Notes: generated by a model not told the origin, from the sequence alone. A DNA stretch of 64,000 nt from Novosphingobium silvae (GCF_009856825.1 NZ_WVTD01000001.1:186001-250000); one strand, 5' to 3'; counted from the first letter of the stretch, positions 8,904-18,026 are shown. Program-made: numbers and translations.

Positions 8904-9773
8904 TCAGCGCACGCGGGCCAGCAGCCGTTCGATGGCGGCGACCGACTGCGGCTCGTCCAGCGTCGGCGCGTGGCCGACGCCCGGCAGCGTCAGCGCCTCT
9001 GCCGAAGGAAGACGGCGCACCATCTCCTCGAGCGTGTCGGCAGAAAGGAGGTCGGACAGGGCGCCGCGCACGATCAGCACTTCAGTGCCCGACAGCGCCT
9101 CCCATGCGGGCCAGAGATCCGGCTGGTCTGCCACTTCCAGGTCGAGGAATGGCTCGGCGATCTTCATGTCATAGTCGAACACCACGCGGCCGTTGCCCGC
9201 GATCGTCATCAACCGCTTGGCCATCCCGATCCAGAAGTCGAGCGTCTGGCCCGGATGCGCCGCGCCCTGCAGATCCTCCAGCCCGCGCGCCGCGTGGACC
9301 CAGGTGGGGAAGGAGCGGCCCTGCCCGACATAGTCCTTGATCCGCGCGAGCCCGGCGGGCTCCAGCCACGGGCCTACGTCGTTGAACACCGCGCCCGCGA
9401 TCCGCCCGGGTATGAGCGCGGCCAGTCCCATGATCATCAGCCCGCCAAGCGAGGTGCCGATCGCGACGAAGCGCTCGATGCCTTCCTGCTCCAGCAGCGC
9501 GAGAACGTCCTCGCCGTACTGGACCGGGGTGTAGGTGGCGGAATCGCGGGCGTATTCACTGTCGCCGCGGCCGCGCAGGTCGGGACAGATCACGCGGCGG
9601 CGCCTGCCCAGCATCGGCGCGAGAACGTCGAAGTCGCGGGCGTTGCGCGTCAAGCCGTGGAGGCACAGCACGGGAAGGCCGCCGTCTGCCTCTTCCGGCG
9701 AAGGCGCATAATCGCGAAAATGCAGCTTGAGACCGTCACGGCTCGACCAGAAGCGATCCTCGAAAACCTTCAT
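8904..9773 (-). CDS. alpha/beta-hydrolase
   Basis: A 289-residue alpha/beta-hydrolase fold protein. It shows the oxyanion-hole motif LHGLTRNARDF, the nucleophile elbow GTSLGG (Ser) and a late GVGHAPTLDEP segment holding the catalytic His. Substrate is unknown; relatives hydrolyse esters, lactones or C-C bonds. The frame extends to 9818, but the ATG at 9773 (MKVFEDRFW) is preferred because conserved sequence begins there and it leaves room for the divergent selO promoter. It is translated together with the downstream glycosyltransferase. Confidence 0.85.
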   Translation of the reverse strand: MKVFEDRFWSSRDGLKLHFRDYAPSPEEADGGLPVLCLHGLTRNARDFDVLAPMLGRRRRVICPDLRGRGDSEYARDSATYTPVQYGEDVLALLEQEGIERFVAIGTSLGGLMIMGLAALIPGRIAGAVFNDVGPWLEPAGLARIKDYVGQGRSFPTWVHAARGLEDLQGAAHPGQTLDFWIGMAKRLMTIAGNGRVVFDYDMKIAEPFLDLEVADQPDLWPAWEALSGTEVLIVRGALSDLLSADTLEEMVRRLPSAEALTLPGVGHAPTLDEPQSVAAIERLLARVR

Positions 9774-9858
9774 TCCGGGCGGCGACCTCTTGAAAACGCA
9801 AAGGGGCAGGAAACTCACCCGCCTTGATCGGCAGGCCTGGGCGCCCCACTATCGCCTG

Positions 9859-11274
9859 ATGCAAAGCGAACCGCAACCCGCGCCCTATCGTCCCGATCCG
9901 CGTATCGAGGCGATCTCCGGCTGGATAGCCGATCCGGTGCCCGCCGCCGCCTTCCCACGGCACGAGCTTCGCTGGCGCAACGATCGCTGGGCCGCCGCAG
10001 TGGGCCTCGCCGATCTCGATGACGCGCGATGGACGGGGCATTTCGGCCGGTTCGAGCCGCTGGCGGGCAATCTGCCGCAACCTCTGGCACTGCGGTATCA
10101 CGGCCATCAGTTCCACCAGTACAACCCTGACCTAGGCGACGGGCGAGGCTTTCTCTTCGCCCAGATGCGCGACGGGCAGGGTCGCCTGCTCGACCTTGGC
10201 ACCAAGGGTTCGGGGCAGACGCCGTGGAGCCGGGGGGGAGACGGCCGCCTGACGCTGAAAGGTGCCGTGCGCGAGATCCTCGCCACTGAAATGCTGGAGG
10301 CGCTCGGCGTCTATACCAGCAAGACTTTCTCGGTGATCGAGACGGGCGAGGACCTGTGGCGCGGCGATGAGCCCTCGCCCACGCGTTCCGCCGTGCTGGT
10401 GCGCCTGTCCCATGGCCACATCCGCATCGGCAGCTTCCAGCGCCTGGCCGCGCTGGAGGAGAAGGAGCACATGGCGGCTCTTGTGGACTACTGCCTCGAT
10501 GCATTCCCCGGCTCGCTTCCGCCCGAGGACGCGCCCGCGCGCGACGAGCCTGCGGTGATCCTGATGCACCAGGTGGTGGAGCGGCTGGCAGACCTTGCGG
10601 CTTCGTGGATGGTGGCCGGGTTCGTCCACGGCGTGCTCAACACGGACAACATGAATGTTTCGGGCGAAAGCTTCGATTACGGGCCATGGCGCTGGCTGCC
10701 GAAATGGGATCCGCGCTTCACCGCAGCATACTTCGATCATGCGGGCCTCTATGCCTTCGGCCGGCAGCCCGAGGCGCTGCTGTGGAACTGCGGCCAGCTG
10801 GCAGTGGCGCTCAGGGCTCTGGCCGAGACCGCGCCGCTCGTGGCCGCGCTCGACCGGTTCGGCCTGCTCTACCATGAGGCGATGTGCCGCCGCTTCGCCT
10901 GGCGCCTTGGCGTGGTCCCGCAAGGGACGGAAGCGGACACGGCCCTGGTTCAGGCGGCGGAAGGCGCCATGACGGCAAGCGGCGTGGCTCCCGACCGGTT
11001 CTTCTTCGACCATCGCGCAGGCCGCGCCGCAGGCGACGACGAGTTCGGCCAGCTCCTGCGCCGCTACGAGCCTGCCGCCGCCATCGACGATCCGTTCTGG
11101 AGCGAGGATGCGCCGCCCGACATTCTGATCGAGGAGGTCGAGCGTATCTGGGCCGCCATAGACCGGCATGACGACTGGAGCGAAATGCACGCGAAGGTGG
11201 ACGCCATCCGCCGGCTGGGCGCGCTGCTCGGCCCGGCTCCCCGCCCGCTCGGGCAGGCTCCGGCGCAATCCTAG
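9859..11274 (+). CDS. selO: protein adenylyltransferase SelO (YdiU family)
   Basis: Pseudokinase-fold enzyme that transfers AMP from ATP to Ser, Thr or Tyr of target proteins; in E. coli it responds to oxidative stress and modifies redox proteins. Family motifs are all present: YHGHQFHQYNP, DLGTKGSGQTPWSRGGDGR (nucleotide loop), REILATEMLEALGVYTSKT and VHGVLNTDNMNVSGE, with the metal-binding Asp at residue 263. The frame is open back to 9727 but the ATG at 9859 is chosen because the conserved N-terminus begins after it, giving 471 residues. The C-terminal Cys of the Sec/Cys forms is not seen; the protein ends in PRPLGQAPAQS. Confidence 0.92.
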   Translation: MQSEPQPAPYRPDPRIEAISGWIADPVPAAAFPRHELRWRNDRWAAAVGLADLDDARWTGHFGRFEPLAGNLPQPLALRYHGHQFHQYNPDLGDGRGFLFAQMRDGQGRLLDLGTKGSGQTPWSRGGDGRLTLKGAVREILATEMLEALGVYTSKTFSVIETGEDLWRGDEPSPTRSAVLVRLSHGHIRIGSFQRLAALEEKEHMAALVDYCLDAFPGSLPPEDAPARDEPAVILMHQVVERLADLAASWMVAGFVHGVLNTDNMNVSGESFDYGPWRWLPKWDPRFTAAYFDHAGLYAFGRQPEALLWNCGQLAVALRALAETAPLVAALDRFGLLYHEAMCRRFAWRLGVVPQGTEADTALVQAAEGAMTASGVAPDRFFFDHRAGRAAGDDEFGQLLRRYEPAAAIDDPFWSEDAPPDILIEEVERIWAAIDRHDDWSEMHAKVDAIRRLGALLGPAPRPLGQAPAQS

Positions 11275-11429
11275 TCGGCCCTGGGCAGCCCCTGTATGTC
11301 TACGTGCGCAAGTGTCGTGAAATTTCGATCACTTGTCGTTACCGGATCATCTGCCGCAATGGACGGTTCAGTCACCAGCCCTGCCGATGAGCGCACGGGG
11401 CTGGCACCGGTCGGGGGTCCGAGAGGAAC

Positions 11430-12842
11430 GTGAGCAAGGCGGAAGTGATTTCCTGGGAGCCGGCGACCGGCGCGGAAGTGTGGCGTGGGCCGGTGGCCGA
11501 CGTGGACGAGACCGTGACGCGCGCGTGCCGCGCCTGGCCAGCCTGGGCCGCCCAGCCGCTTTCCACCCGGATCGAACTGCTGCGCCGCTTCGCCAACGAG
11601 GTGCGCAAGGACGCCGAGAAGCTTGCCACGACGATCGCGCGCGAAGTGGGCAAGCCCTTGTGGGAGGCCCGCGCCGAAGTGGACGCGGTGATCGCCAAGG
11701 TGGAAGTCTCGGTCCGCTCCTATGCCGAGCGGACGGCGCAGCGTAAGCTCGATTCCGCGCTGCAAGGCACGATGGCGGTGCGGCACAAGCCCCACGGCGT
11801 GCTTCTGGTGCTGGGCCCGTTCAACTACCCGGCTCACCTGCCGAACGCCCATATCGTACCGGCCCTGCTGGCCGGCAACACCGTGATCTTCAAGCCGAGC
11901 GAGCGAGCGCCAGCCTCCGGAGAACTGCTGGCGCGGTGCTTCCACCGGGCAGGCATCTCGGCGGCGGTGCTGCAGTTCGCGTGCGGAGGACCGGCCGAAG
12001 GAGCCGCCTTCGTCGCCCACGAAGGCGTGGACGGCGTGCTGTTCACCGGCTCCGCCAGCAACGGCATCGCCATCAACCGGCGCCTCGCCGCCCGGCCCGA
12101 CAAGATGGTGGCGCTGGAGATGGGCGGGAACAATGCGATGGTGGTCTGGAACACCCCGAAGCTGACCGACGCGGCCGCGCTCGTCGTGCAGTCGGCCTTT
12201 GCCACGGCCGGCCAGCGCTGCACCGCGGCGCGTCGCCTGATAGTGCGCGATACGCTTTACGATGCCCTCCTTGCCGAAGTGAAGGCTCTGGCAGACCGCG
12301 TCATCGTCGGCGGACCGTTCGACGAACCCGTGCCCTTCATGGGACCGGTCATTGATGGAGCCGCCGCCGACGGGCTGACGGAAAGCTTCCTCTACCTGCT
12401 CAGCCACGGCGGACGGGCGATCAAGCACCTCGTGCGCATGGACGATGCCCTGCCCTTCCTCAGCCCGGCGATCATCGACGTGACGGGAATGCAGGAGCGC
12501 CCCGACGTGGAGCTGTTCGGCCCCATCCTGCAAGTGATCCGCGTCTCCGATTTCGACGAGGCGATCGCCGAGGCCAACGCCACCCGCTATGGCCTGGCCG
12601 CAGCACTCGTGGGCGGCACGCCGCAGGAATACAATCGCTTCTGGGCGAATGTGCGGGCAGGGATCGTCAACTGGAACCGGGCGACCGTGGGGCCCAGCCA
12701 CTCCGCTCCGATGGGCGGCGTGGGCCTTTCGGGCAACCACCGGCCCACCGGCTTCTATGCTGCGGACTATTGCGCCTATCCGGTCGCCTCGGGGGAGATG
12801 GAACAGCCCCGCGCGGTCATCGGCGTAGGGCTCAGGCAATAA
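11430..12842 (+). CDS. astD: succinylglutamate-semialdehyde dehydrogenase-like enzyme
   Basis: NAD-dependent aldehyde dehydrogenase of 470 residues, closest in style to AstD, which oxidises N-succinylglutamate semialdehyde in the arginine succinyltransferase pathway. Visible motifs are GPFNYPAHLPNAHIVPALLAGN, split here only by convention, the Glu region LEMGGNNAMVVW and the catalytic Cys in TAGQRCTAARRL. The start codon is GTG, with GAGAGGAAC just upstream. No astA, astB, astC or astE lies nearby, so the assignment to arginine use is by family only; another semialdehyde is possible. Confidence 0.75.
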   Translation: MSKAEVISWEPATGAEVWRGPVADVDETVTRACRAWPAWAAQPLSTRIELLRRFANEVRKDAEKLATTIAREVGKPLWEARAEVDAVIAKVEVSVRSYAERTAQRKLDSALQGTMAVRHKPHGVLLVLGPFNYPAHLPNAHIVPALLAGNTVIFKPSERAPASGELLARCFHRAGISAAVLQFACGGPAEGAAFVAHEGVDGVLFTGSASNGIAINRRLAARPDKMVALEMGGNNAMVVWNTPKLTDAAALVVQSAFATAGQRCTAARRLIVRDTLYDALLAEVKALADRVIVGGPFDEPVPFMGPVIDGAAADGLTESFLYLLSHGGRAIKHLVRMDDALPFLSPAIIDVTGMQERPDVELFGPILQVIRVSDFDEAIAEANATRYGLAAALVGGTPQEYNRFWANVRAGIVNWNRATVGPSHSAPMGGVGLSGNHRPTGFYAADYCAYPVASGEMEQPRAVIGVGLRQ

Positions 12843-12876
12843 CGCTTCCGCGCGGGCGGGACTGCAAACTGCAGCG

Positions 12877-13590
12877 CTACTTCCCGCTGGTGACGAGATC
12901 GACCTCGGTCAGGCCGTCCTCCAGCTTGCGGGCATAGACCACGTATGCCCGCCCGTCCTTGCGACCGCCCAGTACGTGGTCCTTGCCATCGAGCCGGTAC
13001 TCGGCGCTGTACCCGGCGCCCGATGCCTTGGTGTAGTAGAAGCTGACGACATCGCCGATCGCTACCGGCGTCACGAAGTTGACGACGCGCAGCGCGCAGC
13101 CGTCCGCATCCACCCCGGCGGCTTCCTGCACGGCGCCGCGCGGATAGACCGGCAGCTGCGAGGGAAGCTTCGCCGCCCAGGTGTTGGAATACTGGACCTT
13201 GGCCGAACAGTCGGCCCGCGCCGCCTTCGAGGCTGCAGCCACCTGCGCGGCCGTCGCCGCACCCTCTGCAAGCGCGCTGGCGCTCCCCGGCTGCGCGCGG
13301 GGCGCGGGCTTCAGGCTGCCGCCTGCCAGTTGCGCGGCCTGCTTCCTCGCCGCAGCGATCGCTTCGGGCGTACGATCCTGCGGCGGGACCGTGATCCGGG
13401 CCGAGCCCGCCTTGACCGCCGCGCCCTGCCCGCCCGCCATCTCCGGGTCCACCATGATCTGGTCGCCGAGCGCGCCGTTCAGCGCCGCATCGCTTGCCGA
13501 CGGTTCGGGCTGGCGGTCCTTCGCATCGCAGCCCGCAAGCAGCAGCGTTCCTGCGATACCAAGCATGGCGAAGCGGGCATGGGTCATCAT
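12877..13590 (-). CDS. putative lipoprotein, unknown function
   Basis: A 237-residue protein with a short signal peptide and lipobox LLAGC, the lipidated Cys being residue 21. After an Ala/Gln-rich low-complexity stretch of about 100 residues comes a compact C-terminal domain with two Cys (ADCSAKVQYSNTW and DADGCALRV), which may form a disulfide, and a pattern like LPVYPRGAVQEAAG...VNFVTPVAIGDVVSFYYTKA. That pattern resembles small periplasmic domains annotated only as hypothetical in sphingomonads. AAGGA precedes the start. It is convergent with astD. No function is claimed. Confidence 0.7.
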   Translation of the reverse strand: MMTHARFAMLGIAGTLLLAGCDAKDRQPEPSASDAALNGALGDQIMVDPEMAGGQGAAVKAGSARITVPPQDRTPEAIAAARKQAAQLAGGSLKPAPRAQPGSASALAEGAATAAQVAAASKAARADCSAKVQYSNTWAAKLPSQLPVYPRGAVQEAAGVDADGCALRVVNFVTPVAIGDVVSFYYTKASGAGYSAEYRLDGKDHVLGGRKDGRAYVVYARKLEDGLTEVDLVTSGK

Positions 13591-13741
13591 CGGGCGCGTC
13601 CTTCATCGAGCCCGGGTGGGCCTTCTCCTCAGTTGTCGTAGGAAAAGGCGATAAGGCGGCCAAGTGCCAGAGGCCGGATCGCTCCGTCCCATTTCGGGAA
13701 GGAGAGGAAGGTCGGTTTTCCGCAGCGAAGGACACATGAAA

Positions 13742-13769
13742 GAGGGCGCCCGCAGGTGCAGACGCCCTC
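13742..13769 (-). terminator. terminator hairpin after the glycine-zipper gene
   Basis: GAGGGCG (13742-13748) pairs with CGCCCTC (13763-13769); reading on the minus strand the stem ends in CTCTTTC. It lies 80 bases beyond the stop of the glycine-zipper gene. Confidence 0.55.
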
Positions 13770-13770
13770 C

Positions 13771-13796
13771 CGTCCGGCCGCGTTAACGGCCGGACG
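13771..13796. terminator. second strong hairpin in the same gap
   Basis: A perfect 10-bp stem CGTCCGGCCG / CGGCCGGACG around a CGTTAA loop, immediately next to the previous hairpin. The two in tandem probably form a reinforced stop for minus-strand transcription. No T-run follows on either strand, so it may be an RNA-stabilising stem instead. Confidence 0.45.
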
Positions 13797-13849
13797 ACTT
13801 CCCCGCCCGTCGCCGTTCGCGCGGGGAAATCCTTATGTCGTTCCAGCGA

Positions 13850-14275
13850 TCAGCGGCAGTTCGAGCCGCCGCGTTCCACTTCGCGGCCGAGCAGAGCGCC
13901 GGCGGCCGCGCCGAGCAGAGTGCCGGTCGCCCGGTCGCCGCGGCTGTCGATCGCCCGTCCGGCAAGCGCCCCTGCAACGCCGCCGACCAGCAGACCGGTG
14001 GTCCCGTTCGACTTGCGGCAGTAGTAACGGCCGTCGTTGCCGCGCCACGAGCGGGCGTTGCGATAGTCGCGGCGATCGTAGCGATCGTTCCGGTTGCCAT
14101 ATCCGCGCCGGTAATCCTCGCGCGAATAGCGCTGGCGGCCGTACTCGGAAACCTGTTCGCCAGGAGCAGTGAAGCCGGTCGGCGCGTGAGTGGCGATCGC
14201 TGCCGTCGCGGGCATCGCAGTGGCGAGGCTGGCAGCGGCGGCGGCGATGGCGGAAGCCTTGAAGAATGCGTTCAT
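13850..14275 (-). CDS. exported glycine-zipper protein
   Basis: A 141-residue envelope protein. Residues 1-26 form a Sec signal peptide ending ATAA. The middle is Arg/Tyr/Asp-rich (REDYRRGYGNRNDRYDRRDYR). The C-terminal third is a glycine-zipper 2TM-like domain, GLLVGGVAGALAGRAID...GTLLGAAAGALLGREVE. Such domains are found in small outer-membrane or periplasmic proteins of the Rick17kDa_Anti type. AAGGAG lies 9 bases before the ATG at 14275, which decides this start over more distant in-frame ATGs. Function is unknown; stress or envelope stability is a guess from the family. Confidence 0.8.
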   Translation of the reverse strand: MNAFFKASAIAAAAASLATAMPATAAIATHAPTGFTAPGEQVSEYGRQRYSREDYRRGYGNRNDRYDRRDYRNARSWRGNDGRYYCRKSNGTTGLLVGGVAGALAGRAIDSRGDRATGTLLGAAAGALLGREVERGGSNCR

Positions 14276-14502
14276 GTCGTTCTCTCCTTGCGGTGAGGCG
14301 AACCGGCCATCCGAGTCGATCCGCTTTCTGCATTCATCTTTAGGACCACTTACCTGAACGATCCGCAATGCGGTCGTCAGGAATGCATTATGCGATGAAC
14401 CGAGCTCCCACCGGGGATGGAGCGAGATGTTGCTCCCTCGCTTGCCTCCTTCTAAGCCGTGCCCGAGCCGCAAATCCTCCGTTTAGCCTGCAAGGACCGT
14501 TC

Positions 14503-15420
14503 ATGAAGGAAACAAGCGCCCGGCCCGGCGCGATGGCATCCGGCCTGCCGCAGGCATTCGGCGCCTATGCCGTCTGGAGTCTGTTCCCGCTCTATTTCGC
14601 ATTGCTGCGGGAAGTTCCGCCGTTCGAGGTGGTGGTTTGGCGGCTGATGTTCACTCTGCCGTTCTGCCTTGCGGTGGTTCTCCTCACCCGTCAGGCGCCG
14701 GCGCTGCGAACCGCACTGACGACCTCGCGCGTACTGGGCGCATTGGCGGTCAGCGGACTGCTGATCGGCACCAACTGGCTGATCTACGTGATCGCCGTCA
14801 TGGAAGGCCACGTGCTGGCGGCCAGCCTTGGCTACTATATCAATCCGCTGGTCAACGTGCTGGCCGGCACGATCTTCCTTCACGAAAAGCTGACGCGGCG
14901 CCAGTGGATCGCCGTGGCTCTGGCCGCGATCGGCGTGGCGCTGCTGGCGCAGGGCGCGCTCGACACCTTGTGGATCAGCCTGGTCATGGCGCTGAGCTTC
15001 GCGGGCTATGGACTGGTCCGCAAGCTGGTGCCGGTGGATGCGCTGCCCGGCCTCACCGTGGAGACGATCGTCCTGCTGCTGCCCGGCCTGGCGCTGCTCG
15101 CCTTTCAGGCCGCCGGCCCGCAGGGGCTGGCGATGGGCGCGTCCCTGCGGCTGGACCTGCTGCTGGCATGCGCGGGGCCACTGACCGCGATCCCCCTCAT
15201 GCTCTTCGCCAGCGCCGCAAGGCGGCTGGACTTCTCGGTCCTGGGCTTCATCCAGTTCGTGACGCCAACGGGCCTGTTCCTGTTCAGCGTCTTCGTCTTC
15301 GAGGAAGAGCTGCGACCGATCCAGCTGGTCTGCTTCCTGTTCATCTGGACCGCCATCGGCGTGTTCTGCTGGGATATCCTTTCCCGCCGCAAGCGCCGGT
15401 CCCTCTCGCCCCGGAGCTGA
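14503..15420 (+). CDS. rarD: EamA-family transporter RarD
   Basis: A 305-residue inner-membrane protein with about ten helices in two EamA (DUF6) repeats, of the RarD subgroup. The N-terminus PQAFGAYAVWSLFPLYFALLREVPP, read across residues 15-40, is typical of this subgroup. RarD relatives are linked to chloramphenicol sensitivity and to metabolite export, but the substrate is not established. AAGGA precedes the ATG at 14503 by 7 bases; the longer frame from 14368 has no ribosome site. It is convergent with dihydroorotase, with only 22 bases between the stops. Confidence 0.85.
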   Translation: MKETSARPGAMASGLPQAFGAYAVWSLFPLYFALLREVPPFEVVVWRLMFTLPFCLAVVLLTRQAPALRTALTTSRVLGALAVSGLLIGTNWLIYVIAVMEGHVLAASLGYYINPLVNVLAGTIFLHEKLTRRQWIAVALAAIGVALLAQGALDTLWISLVMALSFAGYGLVRKLVPVDALPGLTVETIVLLLPGLALLAFQAAGPQGLAMGASLRLDLLLACAGPLTAIPLMLFASAARRLDFSVLGFIQFVTPTGLFLFSVFVFEEELRPIQLVCFLFIWTAIGVFCWDILSRRKRRSLSPRS

Positions 15421-15442
15421 TCCGGGACGAAAGGGAAGCCTT

Positions 15443-16768
15443 TTAGAGAGCGCCTGCGAAACGCAGCGGCTCGCCCACGGCCTGATTGCCGAGTTGGCCT
15501 TCCCACATCGCCGCATGGCCGCGCACGATCGTGCCCACGACGCGGCCTTCCAGCTCCATCCCGGTGAACGGCGACCATCCGCAGCGGCTTTCCACCCAGT
15601 CCTCGGTCACGGTGAAGCGGCCCTTGCGGTCGATAATGGTAAAGTCGGCGTCGTAGCCTGCGGCGATGCGGCCCTTGCCGACAAGGCCGAAGACGCGCTG
15701 CACGCCTGCGGACGTCATGTCGATCAGCCGCTCCAGCGAGAGGCGGCCCTTGGCGACGTGATCGAGCATCAGCGGGAGCAGCGTCTGCACGCCCGGCATG
15801 CCCGAGGGGCTGGCGGGATATGGCTTGGCCTTTTCCTCGCGCGTGTGGGGCGCGTGATCCGAGCCGAGCACGTCGGGCACGCCCTGGCGCAGCCAGTGCC
15901 ACAGTCCGTCGCGATGGGTGGCCGAACGGATGGGCGGGTTCATCTGCGCGAACGTGCCGATCGCGGGATAGGCTTCCTCCGCCGCAAGGGTGAGGTGCTG
16001 GGGCGTCACCTCGCACGTGGCGATATCGCGGTGCGCGGAGATCAGCTCCAGTTCGGCAGGCGTGGTGACGTGGAGGATGTGGATCGGGCGCCGCGCCTCG
16101 CGTGCGAGGCGCAGGATGCGCTTCGTCGCCAGCATCGCACTCTCGTCGTCGCGCCAGACCGGGTGGCTGGAGGGATCGCCTTCGATCCGCAGGTCCTTGC
16201 GCGCGTTCATCCGCTCCTCGTCCTCGGCATGGATGGCGACGCGGCGGCGGCCATGGGCAAGGACGCGGGCAAGCTGCTCATCCTCGGCCACCAGAAGGCT
16301 CCCGGTCGAGGCGCCCATGAAGATCTTGACGCCCGCCGTGCCGGGGATGCGCTCCAGCTCCGCCAGTTCGACCGCGTTGTCCGCAGTCGCGCCGACATAG
16401 AAGGCATGGTCGCAGTGCATCCGGTGGTGCGCGCGCACCAGCTTGTCGTTCACGCGCTCGAACGTGTCGGTGTTGGGGTTGGTGTTCGGCATCTCGAACA
16501 CGGCGGTGATGCCTCCCATCACCGCGGCGCGGCTGCCGGTCTCGAGGTCTTCCTTGTGCTCGAGCCCAGGCTCGCGGAAGTGGACCTGGCTGTCGATGAC
16601 GCCGGGCAGCACGTCGAGGCCGGTGCAGTCGATCCGGCGCGCGGCATCGGGATAGGAGCCTATGCCAAGGATCCGCCCGTCGCGCACGGCGACGTCGGCG
16701 ACGACAGGGCCACTGGGCGTGTGGACGGTGCCACCGCCAAGAACGAGTTCGGGTGCGGTTGCGCTCAT
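15443..16768 (-). CDS. pyrC: dihydroorotase (amidohydrolase, QxH type)
   Basis: Zinc amidohydrolase that closes carbamoyl-aspartate to dihydroorotate in pyrimidine synthesis; 441 residues. Seen: DVLPGVIDSQVHFREPG at residues 52-68, the carboxylated-Lys region GVKIFMGASTGS, His residues in IHAEDEERM and ILHVTTPAE, and the catalytic Asp in LGSDHAPHTREEKAKPYP. In the first metal motif the usual HxH is QVH (Q61, H63). A QVH form also occurs in some other bacterial dihydroorotases, so this may still be an active enzyme, but an inactive partner of aspartate carbamoyltransferase is possible. No pyrB is in the window. Confidence 0.85.
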   Translation of the reverse strand: MSATAPELVLGGGTVHTPSGPVVADVAVRDGRILGIGSYPDAARRIDCTGLDVLPGVIDSQVHFREPGLEHKEDLETGSRAAVMGGITAVFEMPNTNPNTDTFERVNDKLVRAHHRMHCDHAFYVGATADNAVELAELERIPGTAGVKIFMGASTGSLLVAEDEQLARVLAHGRRRVAIHAEDEERMNARKDLRIEGDPSSHPVWRDDESAMLATKRILRLAREARRPIHILHVTTPAELELISAHRDIATCEVTPQHLTLAAEEAYPAIGTFAQMNPPIRSATHRDGLWHWLRQGVPDVLGSDHAPHTREEKAKPYPASPSGMPGVQTLLPLMLDHVAKGRLSLERLIDMTSAGVQRVFGLVGKGRIAAGYDADFTIIDRKGRFTVTEDWVESRCGWSPFTGMELEGRVVGTIVRGHAAMWEGQLGNQAVGEPLRFAGAL

Positions 16769-16866
16769 CGCCGGCCTTCCTGCTTTTATAGGGACGCAGC
16801 CGACCTAGGCCGCCGGACCCGCGCTTTCAAGGCAGCTTGTCGCCGCGCACCGCCTGCCCGGCGCGA

Positions 16867-17547
16867 TCAGCCCCGCCCACGGCGCAGCAGCGCCTGCACG
16901 AACGCGTCGAGATCGTCGACGTCGACGTCCAGCACCTCGTTCCAGTCCTCCAGCACGGCCACGATGTCCTCGCGGGTATAAGCCGGCGCAAGGGCGACGT
17001 GGGGAACGCGGGGCGGGCGATGCGGCCAGGGATGGCCGGTCAGGTTGTTGTAGAGCCAGCCGGTCGCGCAGAGCAGCAGGACGTTGACCGCGATCGGCGC
17101 CATCCAGCTCCAGTCCCAGGGCGCGGGGCCCGATGCTCCCAGCGCGCAGAGCAAGGCGCATGCGCCGCCCGGCGGATGGAGGCAGCGCGCGAGCGACATG
17201 ACCGCGATCGCCGCGCCCACGGCAACGCTGCCCGCCATCCACGGATCGCCGATCAGGTGGCCTGCGGCAATGCCGATCATGGCGGAAAGCAGGTCTCCTC
17301 CGATGACGGGCCAGGGCTGCGCCAGCGGGCTCGCCGGGACGCAGAACACCAGAACGGCCGAAGCGCCCAGCGGCGCGACAAGGAAAGGCAGCGCCTGCAT
17401 CGAGCCGCCCGCCGGTACGCGCAGCATGAGCCATGTGATGCCGCCCGCAAGCGCGATGCCCAGCCCTGCGCCGATCGCGCCGCGCGCCCAGCCGAGATGC
17501 CCCATGGCGCGCGCGCGCCAGTCTGCCGTTGCCGATTGTGCCGTCAT
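16867..17547 (-). CDS. HPP-family membrane protein
   Basis: A 226-residue protein with four to five membrane helices and the family signature LARCLHPPGGACALLCALG, where HPP names the family. Relatives include chloroplast and bacterial nitrite transporters, but the substrate of most bacterial members is untested. After the membrane part is a short charged cytoplasmic tail (TREDIVAVLEDWNEVLDVDVDDLDAFVQ...), resembling the linker that precedes CBS domains in longer members, though no CBS pair follows. Frame continues to 17604; the ATG at 17547 is chosen as it sits closer to the first conserved sequence. Start is uncertain. Confidence 0.8.
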   Translation of the reverse strand: MTAQSATADWRARAMGHLGWARGAIGAGLGIALAGGITWLMLRVPAGGSMQALPFLVAPLGASAVLVFCVPASPLAQPWPVIGGDLLSAMIGIAAGHLIGDPWMAGSVAVGAAIAVMSLARCLHPPGGACALLCALGASGPAPWDWSWMAPIAVNVLLLCATGWLYNNLTGHPWPHRPPRVPHVALAPAYTREDIVAVLEDWNEVLDVDVDDLDAFVQALLRRGRG

Positions 17548-17618
17548 GGCGCGCCCTATGGCGCAGCTTGGCCGCGATGACGAGACGGGCGCGCCTTTCG
17601 GCAAGGCAAGCGCGGCTA

Positions 17619-18005
17619 TCAGAACTTGATCTTGGCTCCCACCATGATCCGCTGCGCGGTCTGGCCGTTGGGCATCGTCGCCGAATCGAGATGCGCATCC
17701 AGAGTGACGGCATCGTTGAGCTGGATTTCGGCGCGCGGCGGCCCATCGGCCACGACGTAGGTATCGGGCAGGGGACGCACGCGTTCTTTTTCGGGATCGG
17801 GCGCGCAGACCACGATTTCACCGGGACGCCCCTGCGGGCAGCGCGGCTTCACGGCCCGGAAGTCCCCTCCCTGCGCCGGTGCCATCTGTTCAAGATCGAA
17901 GGCCGATGCCTCGAACGCGGGCGGAGCGGGCGGCAGGTCGGTGATCGGCATCGCACCCTCGCGGCAAGGAACCGGGGTTGCAGATGGCCATGCAAAAGCG
18001 GCCAT
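17619..18005 (-). CDS. hypothetical protein with CxxGxxGEIVVCA motif
   Basis: Unrecognised 128-residue protein. Its middle carries CPQGRPGEIVVCAPDPEKERVRPLP, a two-cysteine pattern I recall from small exported sphingomonad proteins of unknown function, although no convincing signal peptide is visible. The end MVGAKIKF is hydrophobic with an aromatic last residue, which is also how outer-membrane strands end. Two starts are possible: ATG at 18005 (used here) and ATG at 17951, the latter with GAGGG close by. A longer frame to 18062 would begin inside a terminator and is rejected. Composition matches its neighbours. Function is unknown. Confidence 0.5.
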   Translation of the reverse strand: MAAFAWPSATPVPCREGAMPITDLPPAPPAFEASAFDLEQMAPAQGGDFRAVKPRCPQGRPGEIVVCAPDPEKERVRPLPDTYVVADGPPRAEIQLNDAVTLDAHLDSATMPNGQTAQRIMVGAKIKF

Positions 18006-18026
18006 TTCGTGACCGCTCGCGACGCG

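Noticed and set aside
7860..9827. A 655-residue frame opposite the glycosyltransferase and hydrolase
   Set aside because: Same reason; it has low-complexity Arg/Gly/Pro-rich composition.
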